Positions 37,701-45,059 of a DNA stretch of 64,000 nucleotides are shown in pieces. Source of the DNA: Brachypterus glaber (Eukaryota; Arthropoda; Insecta; Coleoptera; Kateretidae); the NCBI GenBank assembly GCA_958510825.1, contig OY294049.1, positions 34,190,774 through 34,254,773 of the forward strand, in the 5' to 3' direction. Position numbers and translations under genes: made by a program. The stretch's first letter is position 1; every line of letters starts with the position of its first letter. The notes under the pieces are model-generated. The model searched no databases. It was given only the letters and a program-made list of their open reading frames with translations, and was not told where the DNA came from.

Positions 37701-40681
37701 AAACAGTTTACTATTGCCTAAGATCCAATTTAGTCTTAAAATTTAATATATTGTCTTGGTATAGTCCTATTAATAACTTTCATGGAAAATTATATAATTT
37801 CGATTTAAATTCTCGCTGATAAACAGTAATTAATTTTATAAATTCATAAAAAAAAAAAATTTAATTTAATGTAAATTTTCAATTTAATAATACAGTCAGT
37901 ACTCAATATTTTAGGTATTTTTCATTTTAAAGGCTGACTTCAAGTAAATGTATTTTTGTATATTTGTATTTTTGTATATTTGTATTTTTGTATATTTGTA
38001 TTTTTGTATTCAAAAATTTTCGGATAAAGGCAATAGGACAAAAGTTTAAAAAAAAAAAACAGTATTTTGGAAATATTTCCAATGTTATATATAATTTAGG
38101 TATAAATTTTAATTATTAATTTTATTCTCATTTTGTATTTTAAATTCAGCATTACTATTATTATTAAATATCAGTAGTTTAGGTATAATTTTATATTTTA
38201 CATACTTTTATGTATAAGTTTAATAACTTTTATATTACTATTTTATATTATTACGATTGAGGACAATCACAAGTGTCAGAATGGCCGAACTGTTAGCATT
38301 CAAAATAAAATTTTAAATATTCGCGCCAACATTTTAGTTGGTAACAATGATATACTTCCGGTATAAAAGAAAGGTACGGTTATGGGAGAATGCCCGCGAC
38401 ATATTCTGCCACTTTTGTCCTGTCCATCGTCGTAAAATGTAACGTAACGTCTTGTATTGTAAATGTGAACCAGTTTCTAATATAAAGTATTAATCCGAAG
38501 TCATCCGCTTTTATTTTAATTAAAAAAACCCATAACATAAGTAATTTTACAAGTGGGTTTTAAGATTGATTATAACTATTTTTGGTTTTTTGATTTTTGT
38601 TTATTTTCTTTGTTTAATTTTCATATTTTTCAGATTAAATACATCCCTTATAGCACCAACTACACCATATATATTCGTTCTGCAAATGTAATGCGCAAAA
38701 GTAAACCAACTCAAATAGCCGTTCAAACCGATAATCTTGGCGATCACATCGATCAATCTCCCAAAATTTTGGGAAAAAGTGACACTACGGTAGTAATTAA
38801 ATTACCCGAAGTGGATCCAAGGCTTTTGGAGTATACTGTGCTTATTGTAGTTCAAGACGATGACGAAACTAAGAAGATTGACGAAAATAAATTTGACGAA
38901 ATAGTTTTGGAGAATTTGTGCGAATCTTTTGGTGACACATGGATCTCACATAACATAACGGTAAGTATGGTATAGAGAAAAGAAAAGCATGCCTCTCAAA
39001 TTAGACCTGAGTAACGCAAAAGTCACTGACTAAACTAAAATATCTAGAAGGCCATAACTCAAGTTAGCCCTTAAGAGTGACAACTGTCACTCACAGATTT
39101 GATTCTATGCGTGACAGTACATCTTTTAAAATCACGTTCTTATAATTATCTGAAAGATGTAAAGTGACAGTCCTTTTAACCTAAATGTCAAAAATGCTCA
39201 AAAGCACAATGGGCGAGATAAATATCACTAAGTCATTTTTAAACCACTAATCGTAATCCAATTTTTTACTCAGATTCTGCGCGGAGTTGATAGTTGCTTT
39301 TTTTGTTTTAGGTCAAGAAAAATGAATCTAGAACCGTCACAATAGGTCATACCGACGAAAAAGACAAAAATTACGCCATAGAAAACAAAGAACTGAAATC
39401 TGAAACCAAATATTGCCTTACTTTCGTCGTAACGAATAACTATAGGAACACCACTCATGAGGTCATTTATAATGAGTCTTTCAGAACTGCGAATAGTAGC
39501 AGCAATCAGCCTCCAGACGAACCCAGTCACAATCATTTATACGTTTTGTTGCTGTTGCTTTTGTTAATACCATTAGGATATTTTGCGTATAGGTAAGAAA
39601 AATTTCTTTTAAAAAAGACTGCTCGGTGTTTTTGTCTAAAAAAATAATTAGTTTAACACTAAACTATAGTGTTAATGACTGAGTACATCCATGAATAATT
39701 ACAAAAAATTATTTTTCCTACGATCCCCTATGAAAATTACATTTAGCACATTCTTTGGTTCTTTAGAAAACGCCTCATATCGCACTAGTTTAATATTTTT
39801 ATATCACACTCGTGTGATATTTATGTATGGAGGTTTGCCTAATTTTATTTAGATATTTACCTCGTAGATTCTACGAATTTGATTCACCATTTTTCACCTT
39901 TCACCACAGCCTTTTATATCTTTTAAGTGTTTTAATCCAAATATTTCTGTTTTTCATGCCAAAAATAGTAACTATATAACGTTACTATTTTAACAATTAC
40001 TGTCTTCCTTACATTACATAAAAAACAACAAAATACACAGTATTTTTCTTATGAAATGTAAAACAGTACAATTTTACTGTCTTGTATTGCAGCATAACCA
40101 CAGAAATCTAATTTAATATATTAAGTTTGCTTATAAGCAAACTTAAGTTTGGATTTATTTAGGAATAGGCAACCTATTAAACAGCTACGTATTGTATTAA
40201 ATATAAAACCAAGAAAACTAAAGCTAAATGAAAATCATATTTCATGTTTGACATACCTACATATATAAATTTGTATGCTATTTATAATTATTTTGTGCTT
40301 TTCTTAAAAATTAATAAAAATCAGAAAATTTTAAAATAAGAAACTTCATATTTTTTCGGGATCGTAGGAAAAATAGTGTACATAACTCGTTGGAAAGTGT
40401 ATTTCATACACTCGTGGTGTTTCCTCACTCGCCTGGCGGCTCGTTCGTAAACCTTCCCGCTCGCGTGAAATATGTCACTTTCCACACTTGTTATGTAATA
40501 TACTATATAGATGAACTAATCTTAATCTAACCTTTTATAATTTTTATTTAGGTATATGAAAAAGAGAAGAATGAGAAAAAATAATACGATAGAAAATGCC
40601 GAAAACGTGTACGAGTCTCTACCGTTCGAGGACACCCTTTGTGCTAGTAACTTTACATACGATCATTTACTTCACAAATAA
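13783..40681 (+). CDS. Type I membrane protein with MAM-like and fibronectin III modules
   Basis: Not identified beyond its architecture. Exons: 13783-13978, 16276-16425, 17477-17718, 20304-20613, 21623-21795, 22532-22679, 23971-24197, 26671-26854, 29196-29504, 30586-30900, 32368-32600, 38634-38960, 39312-39592, 40552-40681; 1,074 residues, every phase closes. Signal peptide at residues 1-21 (MLIFALILIIFALTNEINS). Residues about 66-410 look like one or two divergent MAM modules: paired cysteines (CKFSKNDNCNLRW, CESCEMTFYMQ) and the MAM end word FWAVDDIRVC. About 430-1010 hold five or six diverged FN3 repeats with the typical Tyr/Val strand (PYTNYNITF, PFTHYSLTI, PYSTNYTIYI, SETKYCLTF). A leucine-rich membrane span lies at about 1013-1030, then a basic stop-transfer and a 44-residue tail containing YESL, a possible sorting or phospho-tyrosine site. 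No kinase or phosphatase domain follows, so it is an adhesion or receptor-like protein. The large size comes from repeat-filled introns. Confidence 0.82.
14095..14790. mobile_element. Large foldback repeat in intron 1 of the MAM/FN3 gene
   Basis: The left arm (about 14095-14370) and right arm (about 14500-14790) are inverted copies. Both contain the words AACAATCCCAGCC, AATCAACC and CCCGGACAGACAG or their complements. A third copy of the left arm lies at 60885-61200. Runs of A and T separate the arms. A 120-codon open frame inside is an artefact of the low-complexity sequence. Confidence 0.65.
16467..16679. mobile_element. hAT-like palindromic MITE with intact 8 bp duplication
   Basis: A 213 bp element whose halves are near-perfect inverted repeats starting CAGAGTTGATACTTTC. 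Both sides carry the identical 8 bp GTAATCAC (16459-16466 and 16680-16687), the hAT duplication length. The inner loop includes a TATATATCTGTATACAG palindrome. The clean duplication and high arm identity point to a young insertion. Confidence 0.85.
16708..17212. mobile_element. CAGGGTGATCAGTAA family element, 3' truncated
   Basis: Starts ACAGGGTGATCAGTAATTGC and is similar along its length to the element at 44103-44733, including AAAGGTTGGTCCGGAAATGAG and TTTTACTCAAGGAATC. Its expected right terminus is missing because a member of another family (17215-17388) abuts it at the word TTATAGGAAGCTTC. Confidence 0.6.
17215..17388. mobile_element. Palindromic MITE, GATGCCGTGATTGGC family, copy 2
   Basis: Inverted arms ATGCGATGTCGTGATTGGCT and AGCCAATCACGGCATCGCAT with outer ends CTGGATAGGCCTTTAGGG and GATAGGCCTTAAG. 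It lies just before exon 3 of the MAM/FN3 gene (exon starts 17477). Confidence 0.65.
17719..20303. other. Intron 3 of the MAM/FN3 gene, mostly repeat remains
   Basis: At 17730-17880 there is a copy of the dispersed unit with TATTCACAGCGC...CTAGAACAGTATTATACGG, seen again at 41700 and 46150. At 18010-18200 there is a GGGTGGGCCATTTAAACGG repeat. At 18985-19036 a 25 bp unit TAGTATATTAAGGCGAAACG is present twice in tandem. Nothing else is recognised in the remaining AT-rich DNA. Confidence 0.5.
20789..21441. mobile_element. CTTGACAAG-array element, with a MITE nested in its right end
   Basis: Left end CCCTAGTAACATTGATC. The right end is TTGTTAC plus TAGGG, that is the reverse complement of CCCTAGTAACAA, once the nested insertion at 21232-21436 and its duplicated TA are set aside. 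Flanks are TA on both sides. The interior (20800-21225) holds some twenty degenerate copies of CTTGACAAG, CTTGGTCAAG and related self-complementary words. No ORF. Confidence 0.7.
21232..21436. mobile_element. Palindromic MITE nested in the CTTGACAAG element
   Basis: Inverted arms TGGTCCGTTTCATCTAGC and GCTTGGTGAAACAGACCA continue inward through AAAAATCGCACAGTGAATAT and its complement. TA is duplicated at 21230-21231 and 21437-21438. It is 205 bp with no ORF. The insertion split the terminal repeat of the host element, so it is the younger of the two. Confidence 0.78.
22010..22470. repeat. Dispersed ACAGGGTGTC-type repeat
   Basis: Begins ATACAGGGTGTCTCAACGAA and contains a second TAGGGTGTCCCATTAAAAAT about 275 bp later, with GGTTGTTTCCGGTAAAACCGG between. 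Words of this kind are common at transposon ends in arthropod genomes, but no inverted partner is visible, so the class is not assigned. It lies in intron 5 of the MAM/FN3 gene. Confidence 0.4.
22857..23884. mobile_element. Kilobase foldback element
   Basis: Ends TACACTGCCACGCATTAAAT and the inverse AATTTAATGCGCGGCAGTGTA start long arms that match inward for several hundred bases (CACCTAAAAAATTGACATTT, GAAGCTTAAACATTC, GCCGCAGTTTTAATGA against their complements). The unpaired centre near 23260-23420 holds GTCTTTTACTTCTTCT repeats and a GC-richer patch. The frame at 22961-23242 is within an arm and has no mirror selection, so it is not called a gene. Confidence 0.72.
24241..24386. repeat. 73 bp tandem duplication
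   Basis: Two near-identical 73 bp units starting ACTAAAGCACGAGATAGG lie head to tail, 43 bp after exon 7 of the MAM/FN3 gene. The words GGGTGACCCACCAAAATTT and the downstream segment to about 24560 recur in single copy at 48580-48840, so the duplication arose inside a copy of a dispersed repeat. Confidence 0.8.
24390..26090. other. Intron 7 interior, no gene seen
   Basis: AT-rich intronic DNA. The first part is a member of the repeat shared with 48580. Other words (ATACAGGGTATCCAGAAAC at 24770) suggest further transposon fragments. No ORF, RNA gene or clean inverted repeat is recognised. Confidence 0.4.
26096..26535. mobile_element. hAT-like MITE, copy 2 of 3, inverted orientation
   Basis: Inverted ends CAAAGAACTTTTACCTCAAG with identical 8 bp duplications AAGTTACC at 26088-26095 and 26536-26543. 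It is 440 bp, shorter than copies 1 and 3 through an internal deletion of the region holding GATTTGAATTCATGATAAGG. It lies 136 bp before exon 8 of the MAM/FN3 gene. Confidence 0.88.
26985..27960. repeat. Degenerate tandem repeats with AATTTTCGCCTGCGGCGC core
   Basis: It starts with the AACACAGGCCCACAAAAAA end word seen at 1735. From about 27265 to 27820 some six diverged units of about 100 bp repeat the core AAATTTTCGCCTGCGGC, then GCTAGAGCTTTCTTGCATTT. The tract ends in a C-run at 27970. No coding sense; no inverted end found. Confidence 0.6.
28020..28052. repeat. ATA/AAT microsatellite
   Basis: A run of AATAATAATAATAATTATAA, a simple trinucleotide repeat in intron 8 of the MAM/FN3 gene. 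Confidence 0.85.
28238..29092. mobile_element. Long foldback element, 855 bp
   Basis: Ends TATACTGGGTGTTTTTTTTT and its inverse lead into arms of about 380-400 bp that pair almost throughout, for example GACCTTGAAATGACCTTG against its complement and ATAAATACGCCATTT against AAATGGCGTATTTAT. The centre near 28610-28700 has a further AACATAACC/GGTTATGTT pair. No ORF. It would form a near-complete hairpin if transcribed with the host intron. Confidence 0.82.
30921..31765. mobile_element. CTAACGTTAG-array element
   Basis: The left end CCATAGTAGAAATTTAACG and the right end read inward CCGTGGTAGAAAAG are weak inverted termini of the same CC.TAGTA type as the CTTGACAAG element. Both flanks of the interior carry many degenerate copies of CTAACGTTAG, AACGTTAG and TTATAACGTT. 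The array is densest at 30935-31110 and 31600-31740, with ordinary AT-rich DNA between. Confidence 0.6.
32641..33358. mobile_element. Harbinger-like MITE with TTA duplications
   Basis: Inverted ends AGGGCTGTCCATATATTACG and, read inward, GGGGCTGTCTATATATTACG. TTA is present on both sides (32638-32640 and 33359-33361), the target preference and length of PIF/Harbinger transposons. C-rich patches ACCCCCCTCCCC follow each end. 718 bp, no transposase. The LTR retrotransposon starts just seven bases after its right end. Confidence 0.75.
33366..33612 (+). repeat. 5' LTR of the Ty3/gypsy element
   Basis: Begins TGTTAGCATTC and ends CCCATAACA, so the terminal TG...CA is present. A TATAAAAG box at 33437 fits an internal pol II promoter. 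The segment directly after the LTR (GTTTATCAGAAGTGGGATT) is the position of the primer binding site; I cannot name the tRNA. Confidence 0.93.
33692..37645 (+). CDS. Retrotransposon gag-pol polyprotein (Ty3/gypsy)
   Basis: Single frame of 1,317 residues from the ATG at 33692; two codons upstream are also open but start with TTG. Order of domains: gag capsid-like region (about 1-230), two CCHC zinc knuckles (about 239-252 and 263-276), aspartic protease with active site VDSGS (about 318), reverse transcriptase with YMDD (about 642-645), RNase H with CDAS near 790, integrase zinc finger HHCC (about 977-1017) and a DD35E catalytic triad (Asp near 1045, Asp near 1104, Glu near 1140), then a C-terminal chromatin-binding-like region. 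The domain order RT-RNaseH-IN is that of Metaviridae. Gag and pol are fused without a frameshift. No stop or frameshift is seen, so it may be active. No envelope frame follows, so nothing suggests an infectious form. Confidence 0.96.
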   Translation: MVGEGDSMHQPQGPERVSLEEIVAVTVRAMQLSQPRNIDFSKITLLVPTFEGNENTRSWFQRLEIIKNTHKLSNEDMLLVTLDRLRGYAKEWFYSRPEYATLSFQELKDEMTVMFSTKDDIVNSMHKFEARKWKKGEPFAKYFQEKVILGNKVDVSEEAMISYVIDGFDSPQLQCQARMKQFQTLRDLLSVMNEIPANERGPSFSSSSSSQGFKRFGPIARPPERGTYRAPPVQPLQVRCFNCNDVGHYSASCPKPRRARGTCYNCGSTQHQRKDCRVMSGPDSTTNLVQPAENPIPSYTVELSIPLFVKKSLRAIVDSGSPISLIKVSVLCKDFQNYDNSMSFEGINKTKLEILGCFESLVKINDIEIKLLFYVVPDSTIRYDCLLGRNFISNETIYVNLGKNVTVKKNDESGSKSESDNDFVREILNIDYDFNSSFSLDLNKNLPSEVRSMVLQDFKELYEEAVRPPEPTVNLKMKIITKSSESPFFFRPRRMSYADKLEVEKIIKDLLERGIIRRSQSPYASPIVLLRKPGKTRLCIDFRELNKITARDNFPIAVIDDQIEKLQGKCWFTKLDLRDAFYHIGIEEESIPLTSFVTHFGQFEYVKVAFGLKNSPAIFMRYIMFAFEPLIYELSEGEIVIYMDDILIATKSIERHIIVLRKVYEVLVKNLLTLKLDKCSFFKQEIKYLGYSISALGIKPSQENVESVVNFPIPKSVRELRAFTGLCSYFRRFIKGYAEIASPLHSLLKKDTSFIFGEAQLLSFEKLKNLLSKAPVLSIYSPHNETQLHCDASKIALAGILLQRQPDNKFHPVFYFSRRTTDTESKYHSFELETLAIVCSLERFRIYLTGIFFKIVTDCNSLKLALEKKEVNPRILRWSLILRNYDYTLEHRPASRMNHVDGLSRAFSVYILEENSFERNLSIVQDRDPLICKVRDNLEKKQSKFYELREGLVYRKVGSVLLFYVPQSMVEKVIKTCHDDMGHIGVDKTCEVISRNYWFPGSKDLVKNYILNCLKCITYSRKSGKEEGFLHPIPKGDLPLETIHIDHYGPLEKTGKQFKYILGVIDAFTKFVRLYPCKDTSAKEVVKHLTDYFRSYSRPTRVISDRGSCFTSEEIKIFFKENGVKHVLVATGTPRANGQIEIVNRSITPMLAKLCENKNKWDIKLAEVEFVLNNTVNSTTGQSPSKLLFGLYQKTKIKDGVGEILNSKIESKLDLEKVRTDVADRISKSQEKQKKYYDLRHKTAQNYKKGDYVMVVNTDVTAGVNKKLIPKYRGPYVVKEVLDNDRYVIGDIDGFQISQMPYEGVASASRMKPWLKL
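37945..38010. repeat. TGTATTTTTGTATATT minisatellite inside the retrotransposon
   Basis: About four units of a 16 bp T/A-rich word in the 3' untranslated part of the element. It occupies the place where some gypsy elements carry a third gene. Confidence 0.8.
38291..38537 (+). repeat. 3' LTR of the Ty3/gypsy element
   Basis: Same 247 bases as the 5' LTR as far as I can compare by eye. It is preceded by AGAATGGCCGAAC rather than a long purine tract, which is unusual for priming plus-strand synthesis. Confidence 0.93.
39709..40376. mobile_element. TTTTTCCTACGATCCC element, copy 1
   Basis: Inverted ends ATTTTTCCTACGATCCC and GGGATCGTAGGAAAAAT bracket 668 bp in the last intron of the MAM/FN3 gene. 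A second copy lies at 49250-50025. Similarity between the copies runs on rightward for about 40 bp (GTGTACATAACTCGTTGG), so the inverted ends may be subterminal. Confidence 0.68.
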
Positions 40682-40948
40682 TGATAATTTGTATCTTTTT
40701 TTTTGCCAAATATTGTGCCTGTACTTATTTTATCTGTGATAACATATAATTTCATATAATTTGCCTGATATAGTCGACGCCACAAATATAAGAGAATTTT
40801 TTTTAGCAGCGAACATTTTTTGCTGGCGCTTGTCAAGGTTTATTGACCCAACTCGTCCAGTCAAGTACGTCATCTACGTACGTCCTTATCTCACATTAAT
40901 CTGTTTCAAATGTAAACGTTCTATATCTATGGCGTCTAGTATAAATAC

Positions 40949-41492
40949 CAAAGAACTTTTACCTCAAGAAGGAACATGATGAAATCTACCGTATGCTTTG
41001 TTTGAAGCGTGAACCAACTACGGTGAGAGGCTGGTAGGGAGTGCCTATTGTTTACACTTAGTACGAGTAAAGAGAGAGAAAGAATGTGTAAACTCACAGT
41101 CTAATGTCGTAAAATGACTGACAGGGGTACAGTGTTGCCGATTGGAAACATATACTTTGGATATTTTATTGTAAATTTTAAGAAACATGAGTTCTGTATG
41201 AGTTTTATATGAACTAGTAGTTTAATTTTAATAGATTTAAATATACTATATTATTAAACATAATTATAGTATACACAATAAAGTTTTTTACATTTTTAAT
41301 TTAAGTATAATGATTTGAATTCATGATAAGGTGGAAACTACGCAACATCGCTACTAGGTAGCCTGAAAGTCGACTAGCGACATCTACATTTTACACCACA
41401 AAGCTGTATCGCGTTTCTGTTAGTAAATAAACAAACAAAAAGATGACACCTTCATAAACATTGAAATTACTTCTTGAGGTAAAAGTTCTTTG
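40949..41492. mobile_element. hAT-like MITE, copy 3 of 3
   Basis: 544 bp with the inverted ends of copies 1 and 2 and the same interior as copy 1. Flanks ATAAATAC and ATAAGTAA match at six of eight positions, so the duplication has decayed and the copy is probably older. It lies 268 bp after the stop of the MAM/FN3 gene. Confidence 0.85.
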
Positions 41493-41639
41493 ATAAGTAA
41501 GTTTTGCCTTCATCTTCTTAGCAAACCTTTTATATGACATCATAGTGTTGTACTATGTATAACATGAAGATTTTACCCTTTTCTTTTATTATCTGACAAA
41601 TCTACAGATAATCCATCTGTTTTGTATACACTCCAAAGC

Positions 41640-42480
41640 AGAATATTTTCTCGTGGCCGTGCTGGCCTACTCTCGGATGAAAACGGTATTAATCTTTCCG
41701 CTTTTAGGACGCAAGTGGCGAATTATTATACTATTCACAGCGCCTGCGCTAGAATACGGTGGTTTTGAATTTTCCAAATTTTTCAAAAATCGTCCTGGAC
41801 AAAAAAATCTTGGATATAAATTAGTTTCATGAAAAAATAAGAAACTTCTACCAATTTTGAGAGTAATAAACCCCAAAAACAAAAAAGTTATGGTGGGTCA
41901 AACTTTTTTTTGTTTTTTTTTTGTTTTTCTTTTGAATTTTTTTTTCAAAATTTTTTTGTTTTTTATAAAAAAAATTGTTGAAAAATTGTAGATATCTTCA
42001 CGGTATGTTATTTATTTAAGTTAAACGTATAGATGTGTTTTCAGCATACCAATCCTACTTCCAAGTGTATACAAACTTGATGGATTACCTGTATATTCTA
42101 ATTGCCCCCAGATACAAAGTAAAAATAAACCATATTTAAGGTAAAATTATTTATTTGGAGAGCTTCCAAGATTTAAAAAGTTTGCTGGGTATTATATTTT
42201 TTACAGTAGAATTAAATCGTTCTTAGTTTTTTTAATTATTAATTTTATTAATAATAGTAACCACTTATACAATTTTTGTAAATAAAATATTACCTATACC
42301 TGCCTAATCTTAGTTAAGTCATTTAAGCCATAAAAGTTAACTAGATATTATAACTAATTAAACTCGAATAATTTTTATGTAACTAGATTGTATTTTTTTT
42401 ATTATGAAAACAATAGCATTTCTAATAAAAACTAAAAAAAAAATAGGAGTAACATGCAATTTATAATTAATATTATTTAG
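41640..42480. other. Intergenic repeat fragments
   Basis: At 41705-41890 is another copy of the unit with TATTCACAGCGCCTGCGCTAG and TCCTGGACAAAAAAATCTTGG, also present near 17740 and, inverted, near 46120. At 42045-42100 the word CTACTTCCAAGTGTATAC precedes a segment that is repeated at 42705-42760. No gene is seen. Confidence 0.45.
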
Positions 42481-42493
42481 GACTAAAGGCATA

Positions 42494-42648
42494 CTGGAAA
42501 TTCAATAAACCTGCAGTGACTCATACCTCTGCTGCTTTCGTATAAGGGGTCCGCCTTTGCGAAGCTTCGACGCACCCGAACTGGTATGATTTTTGCCTTT
42601 CACCACACATTCGCAACTGAGTCACTGCAGGTTTTATTGAATTTCCAG
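42494..42648. mobile_element. Palindromic MITE with TA duplications
   Basis: Inverted arms CTGGAAATTCAATAAACC and GGTTTTATTGAATTTCCAG continue to CTGCAGTGACTCA and its complement. TA is present on both sides. 155 bp, GC-richer centre. Just beyond, GGTATGCATGCATACC at 42657 forms a small separate palindrome. Confidence 0.75.
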
Positions 42649-43513
42649 TATAGAAGGTATGCATGCATACCTTCATGCATGCAGGAGTTTGCTGGGGATA
42701 CAAATTCTACTTCCAGGTGTATACAAAATCGAAGAATTACCTGTATAACTCAAAAAAATAAAAACTTGGTCTAATTTAGAAAATAATCCTAGAAATAATA
42801 AATTTAAATGCGGGTTGTACAGATATAATATCATTAATTGTAAATATTTTAATTTATGCTGAATAAAAATATGTAGATCTTATAAAACGTTTTATTTCCC
42901 CCATAGATTTAAGAATAAAGAAAAAAATTGATAAAATGGGTCAGTTTAAATAAAAAAATACATTTCCTACGACCTGCAGAAAATCGCTTATTACGTATAA
43001 TCAAGTGGCCTAAGAAACCGTTCATTACCCACTAGTGTGATTTTTTTTTTCGTAAACTGCGACTTTTTTCGTAATCTGTAAAATATATTTGAATTATTTT
43101 TCATAAATGCTGGTTGCTAAGAAGATAGTAATTAATATTTTCCGTATTTATATTAATATTGTCAATAGTTGGCTAGGTAGTCATACAGGCTTTACCTAAA
43201 TTTCATAAAACAATTTTATTTATTATTTATAATTAGTATCTTGTATTGCATACAGATGTTTTGCACACCAAGCATTCTAGTGTTATTGAAATTAAATAAA
43301 CTAGGTTTGTTTGTAAAACATCTTGGTATAAATACGATACTTAGATCAAATAATTAATTAGAATTAGAAAAATAGATTATCAGATTGAATAGCGTAGAGT
43401 CGATAGTTGGGTAGTCCCCAAAGTGGGCAGTGCCCATTGGGCAAGTAACTCTGACATCTCGGTAACCTAAAGTGGTAAGAACGTGTGTTATAAAGAAGTT
43501 TTTCAATTACATC

Positions 43514-43723
43514 AACCCCAGACCATTATTCGTGACATGGTGGAGGTGCCGGTGTCACGAATAATGGTCTAGGTAAAGCTATTTAACACGGGTAACCTTA
43601 AACAAAGTTAAATGGAAACTCAAACCACCCAAGATTTTTTGAATTTAGGTTGTTTTTGGGACATCCGGGGTGGTTCGACTTTCCATTTAACTTTGTTTAA
43701 GGCTACCCGTGTTAAAAAAATCT
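43514..43723. mobile_element. Two adjacent hairpins
   Basis: The first (43514-43573) pairs AGACCATTATTCGTGACA with TGTCACGAATAATGGTCT around a GGTGGAGGTGCCGG loop. The second (43577-43723) pairs TTTAACACGGGTAACCTTAA and GTTAAATGGAAA with their complements around a TTGGGACATCC centre. Both look like short foldback insertions in intergenic DNA. Confidence 0.65.
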
Positions 43724-43735
43724 AATTTTAATGAA

Positions 43736-43968
43736 CTGCCCTCCTTAGTTAAAACGTCCTAACTAACATTGCTATTTTCCCTAAAATTTTTGAATAAATG
43801 GGCAAACTCCCTGATTTCCAGGTTTTAATTTAGATCTCCCTGACTTTCCTGTTTTCCCTGATTGGTGGGAATCCTGGAGAATCGATAAATATGGCATAGA
43901 ACAACCGGTATGTGCAGATAAGCCGAAAATGGAAAAACTATTAGGACGTTTTAACTAAAGAGGGCAGT
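43736..43968. mobile_element. MITE-like element, CTGCCCTCCTTAGTTAAAAC ends
   Basis: Inverted ends CTGCCCTCCTTAGTTAAAAC and GTTTTAACTAAAGAGGGCAG enclose about 200 bp with the repeated words CTCCCTGATTTCC and TTTCCCTGATTGG. No ORF. Confidence 0.65.
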
Positions 43969-44102
43969 GTATTTATTGGTCGTAGGACAAACAGTGTACA
44001 TTACTCGAGAAGAAAGTTTTTTAAAAAAACGGCTTACGCGGCGTAAGTTACTCCTCGTGGAAAATTTCCCACTTGTTACGAAAAACTGTATCTATAGTAA
44101 TG

Positions 44103-44733
44103 CAGGGTGATCAGTAACTGCCATGCCAAAATTTAGGAAGTGATTCTACATACAAAAATATAAAAAAAAAGTTTCTATAAAGGTTGGTCCGGAAATGAGC
44201 CATACGGCCCTTCGAAGATGACATATTGAATGGGGAACAGAAAAAAGCATCAATAAAATAATAATGCTGCAGGGTGATTCTTCATTTAAAACTGAGCATA
44301 AAGTATTCTTCACGAAAACACCTAAATTTAATATTAAAGGAATAATAGCCTTTTAAAAAGTAACGTTTTTGGTGGCACAAAATGTTGCTACTACAGTGTT
44401 ACACTAGATGACATTTTTTATGTATTTTTACTCAAGGAATCCATATTTTTTACAAAAAATCGAAAAAAAAACTACACATAAAAAAGTTTGGGGCAAAAAC
44501 GTGTTAAGTGTAATACATTTTTCCGTCTAGGGACGCCTCTGGATAAATTCAAAAAAATAAATTATAAACTTATTGCCCTTATTAATACTAGTATACATGC
44601 AAAAGCTTGTCGCTCTAGCTTAAAGGGTACCAGAGTTATTAACTAAAACCTTATAGGAACTTTTTTTGATATTTTTGGATGTAGAATCACCCCTTAAATT
44701 TTGGCATGGCGGTTACTGATCACCCTGTATATT
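44103..44733. mobile_element. CAGGGTGATCAGTAACTGCC element with both ends
   Basis: Left CAGGGTGATCAGTAACTGCC and right GGCGGTTACTGATCACCCTG are inverted repeats of about 35 bp. The 631 bp interior matches the truncated element at 16708 and fragments near 9065 and 59490. It lies 330 bp before the CEP104 start codon. Confidence 0.72.
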
Positions 44734-45059
44734 ATTAAAAAATAAATAATAAAATACTGTCTGACTTTTCAAATAATTTTTAATAATAAAAAAACGTATT
44801 TGAGACAATGCGTCAGAATCCCGAGTCGGAAATTTTAAACCGCCACGTAAAGGAAAATCCTATGTCAAGATGCGCGCGCTTTTCCGAGAAAAATCAATAA
44901 AAAGACATTAAAATGACCCGAATAGGGAACAACCAGACACCACGTGAAAATTTTAGTTAATTTATTGCATTAAAGTTTATAAAAATTTTATTTTCAATGA
45001 AAATCGTTTGGATGAAAGTTTAAAATACATTTTTGTGAAATGCAACTATTACACCAAGA

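Larger units (their letters stand above)
33366..38537 (+). mobile_element. Intact Ty3/gypsy LTR retrotransposon
   Basis: A 5,172 bp element with 247 bp LTRs at 33366-33612 and 38291-38537 that I read as identical base for base, flanked by the 4 bp duplication TAAG (33362-33365 and 38538-38541). It lies in the intron between exons 11 and 12 of the MAM/FN3 gene, in the same orientation. It has one uninterrupted gag-pol frame and no envelope gene. The 600 bp between the pol stop and the 3' LTR is AT-rich and holds a TGTATTTTTGTATATT tandem repeat. Identical LTRs and an open frame imply a very recent insertion. A clear purine tract before the 3' LTR is not visible. Confidence 0.95.

Noticed and set aside
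37646..38290. Possible envelope gene of the retrotransposon
   Set aside because: The segment is AT-rich with stops in all frames and a minisatellite. No signal peptide or membrane span frame exists.
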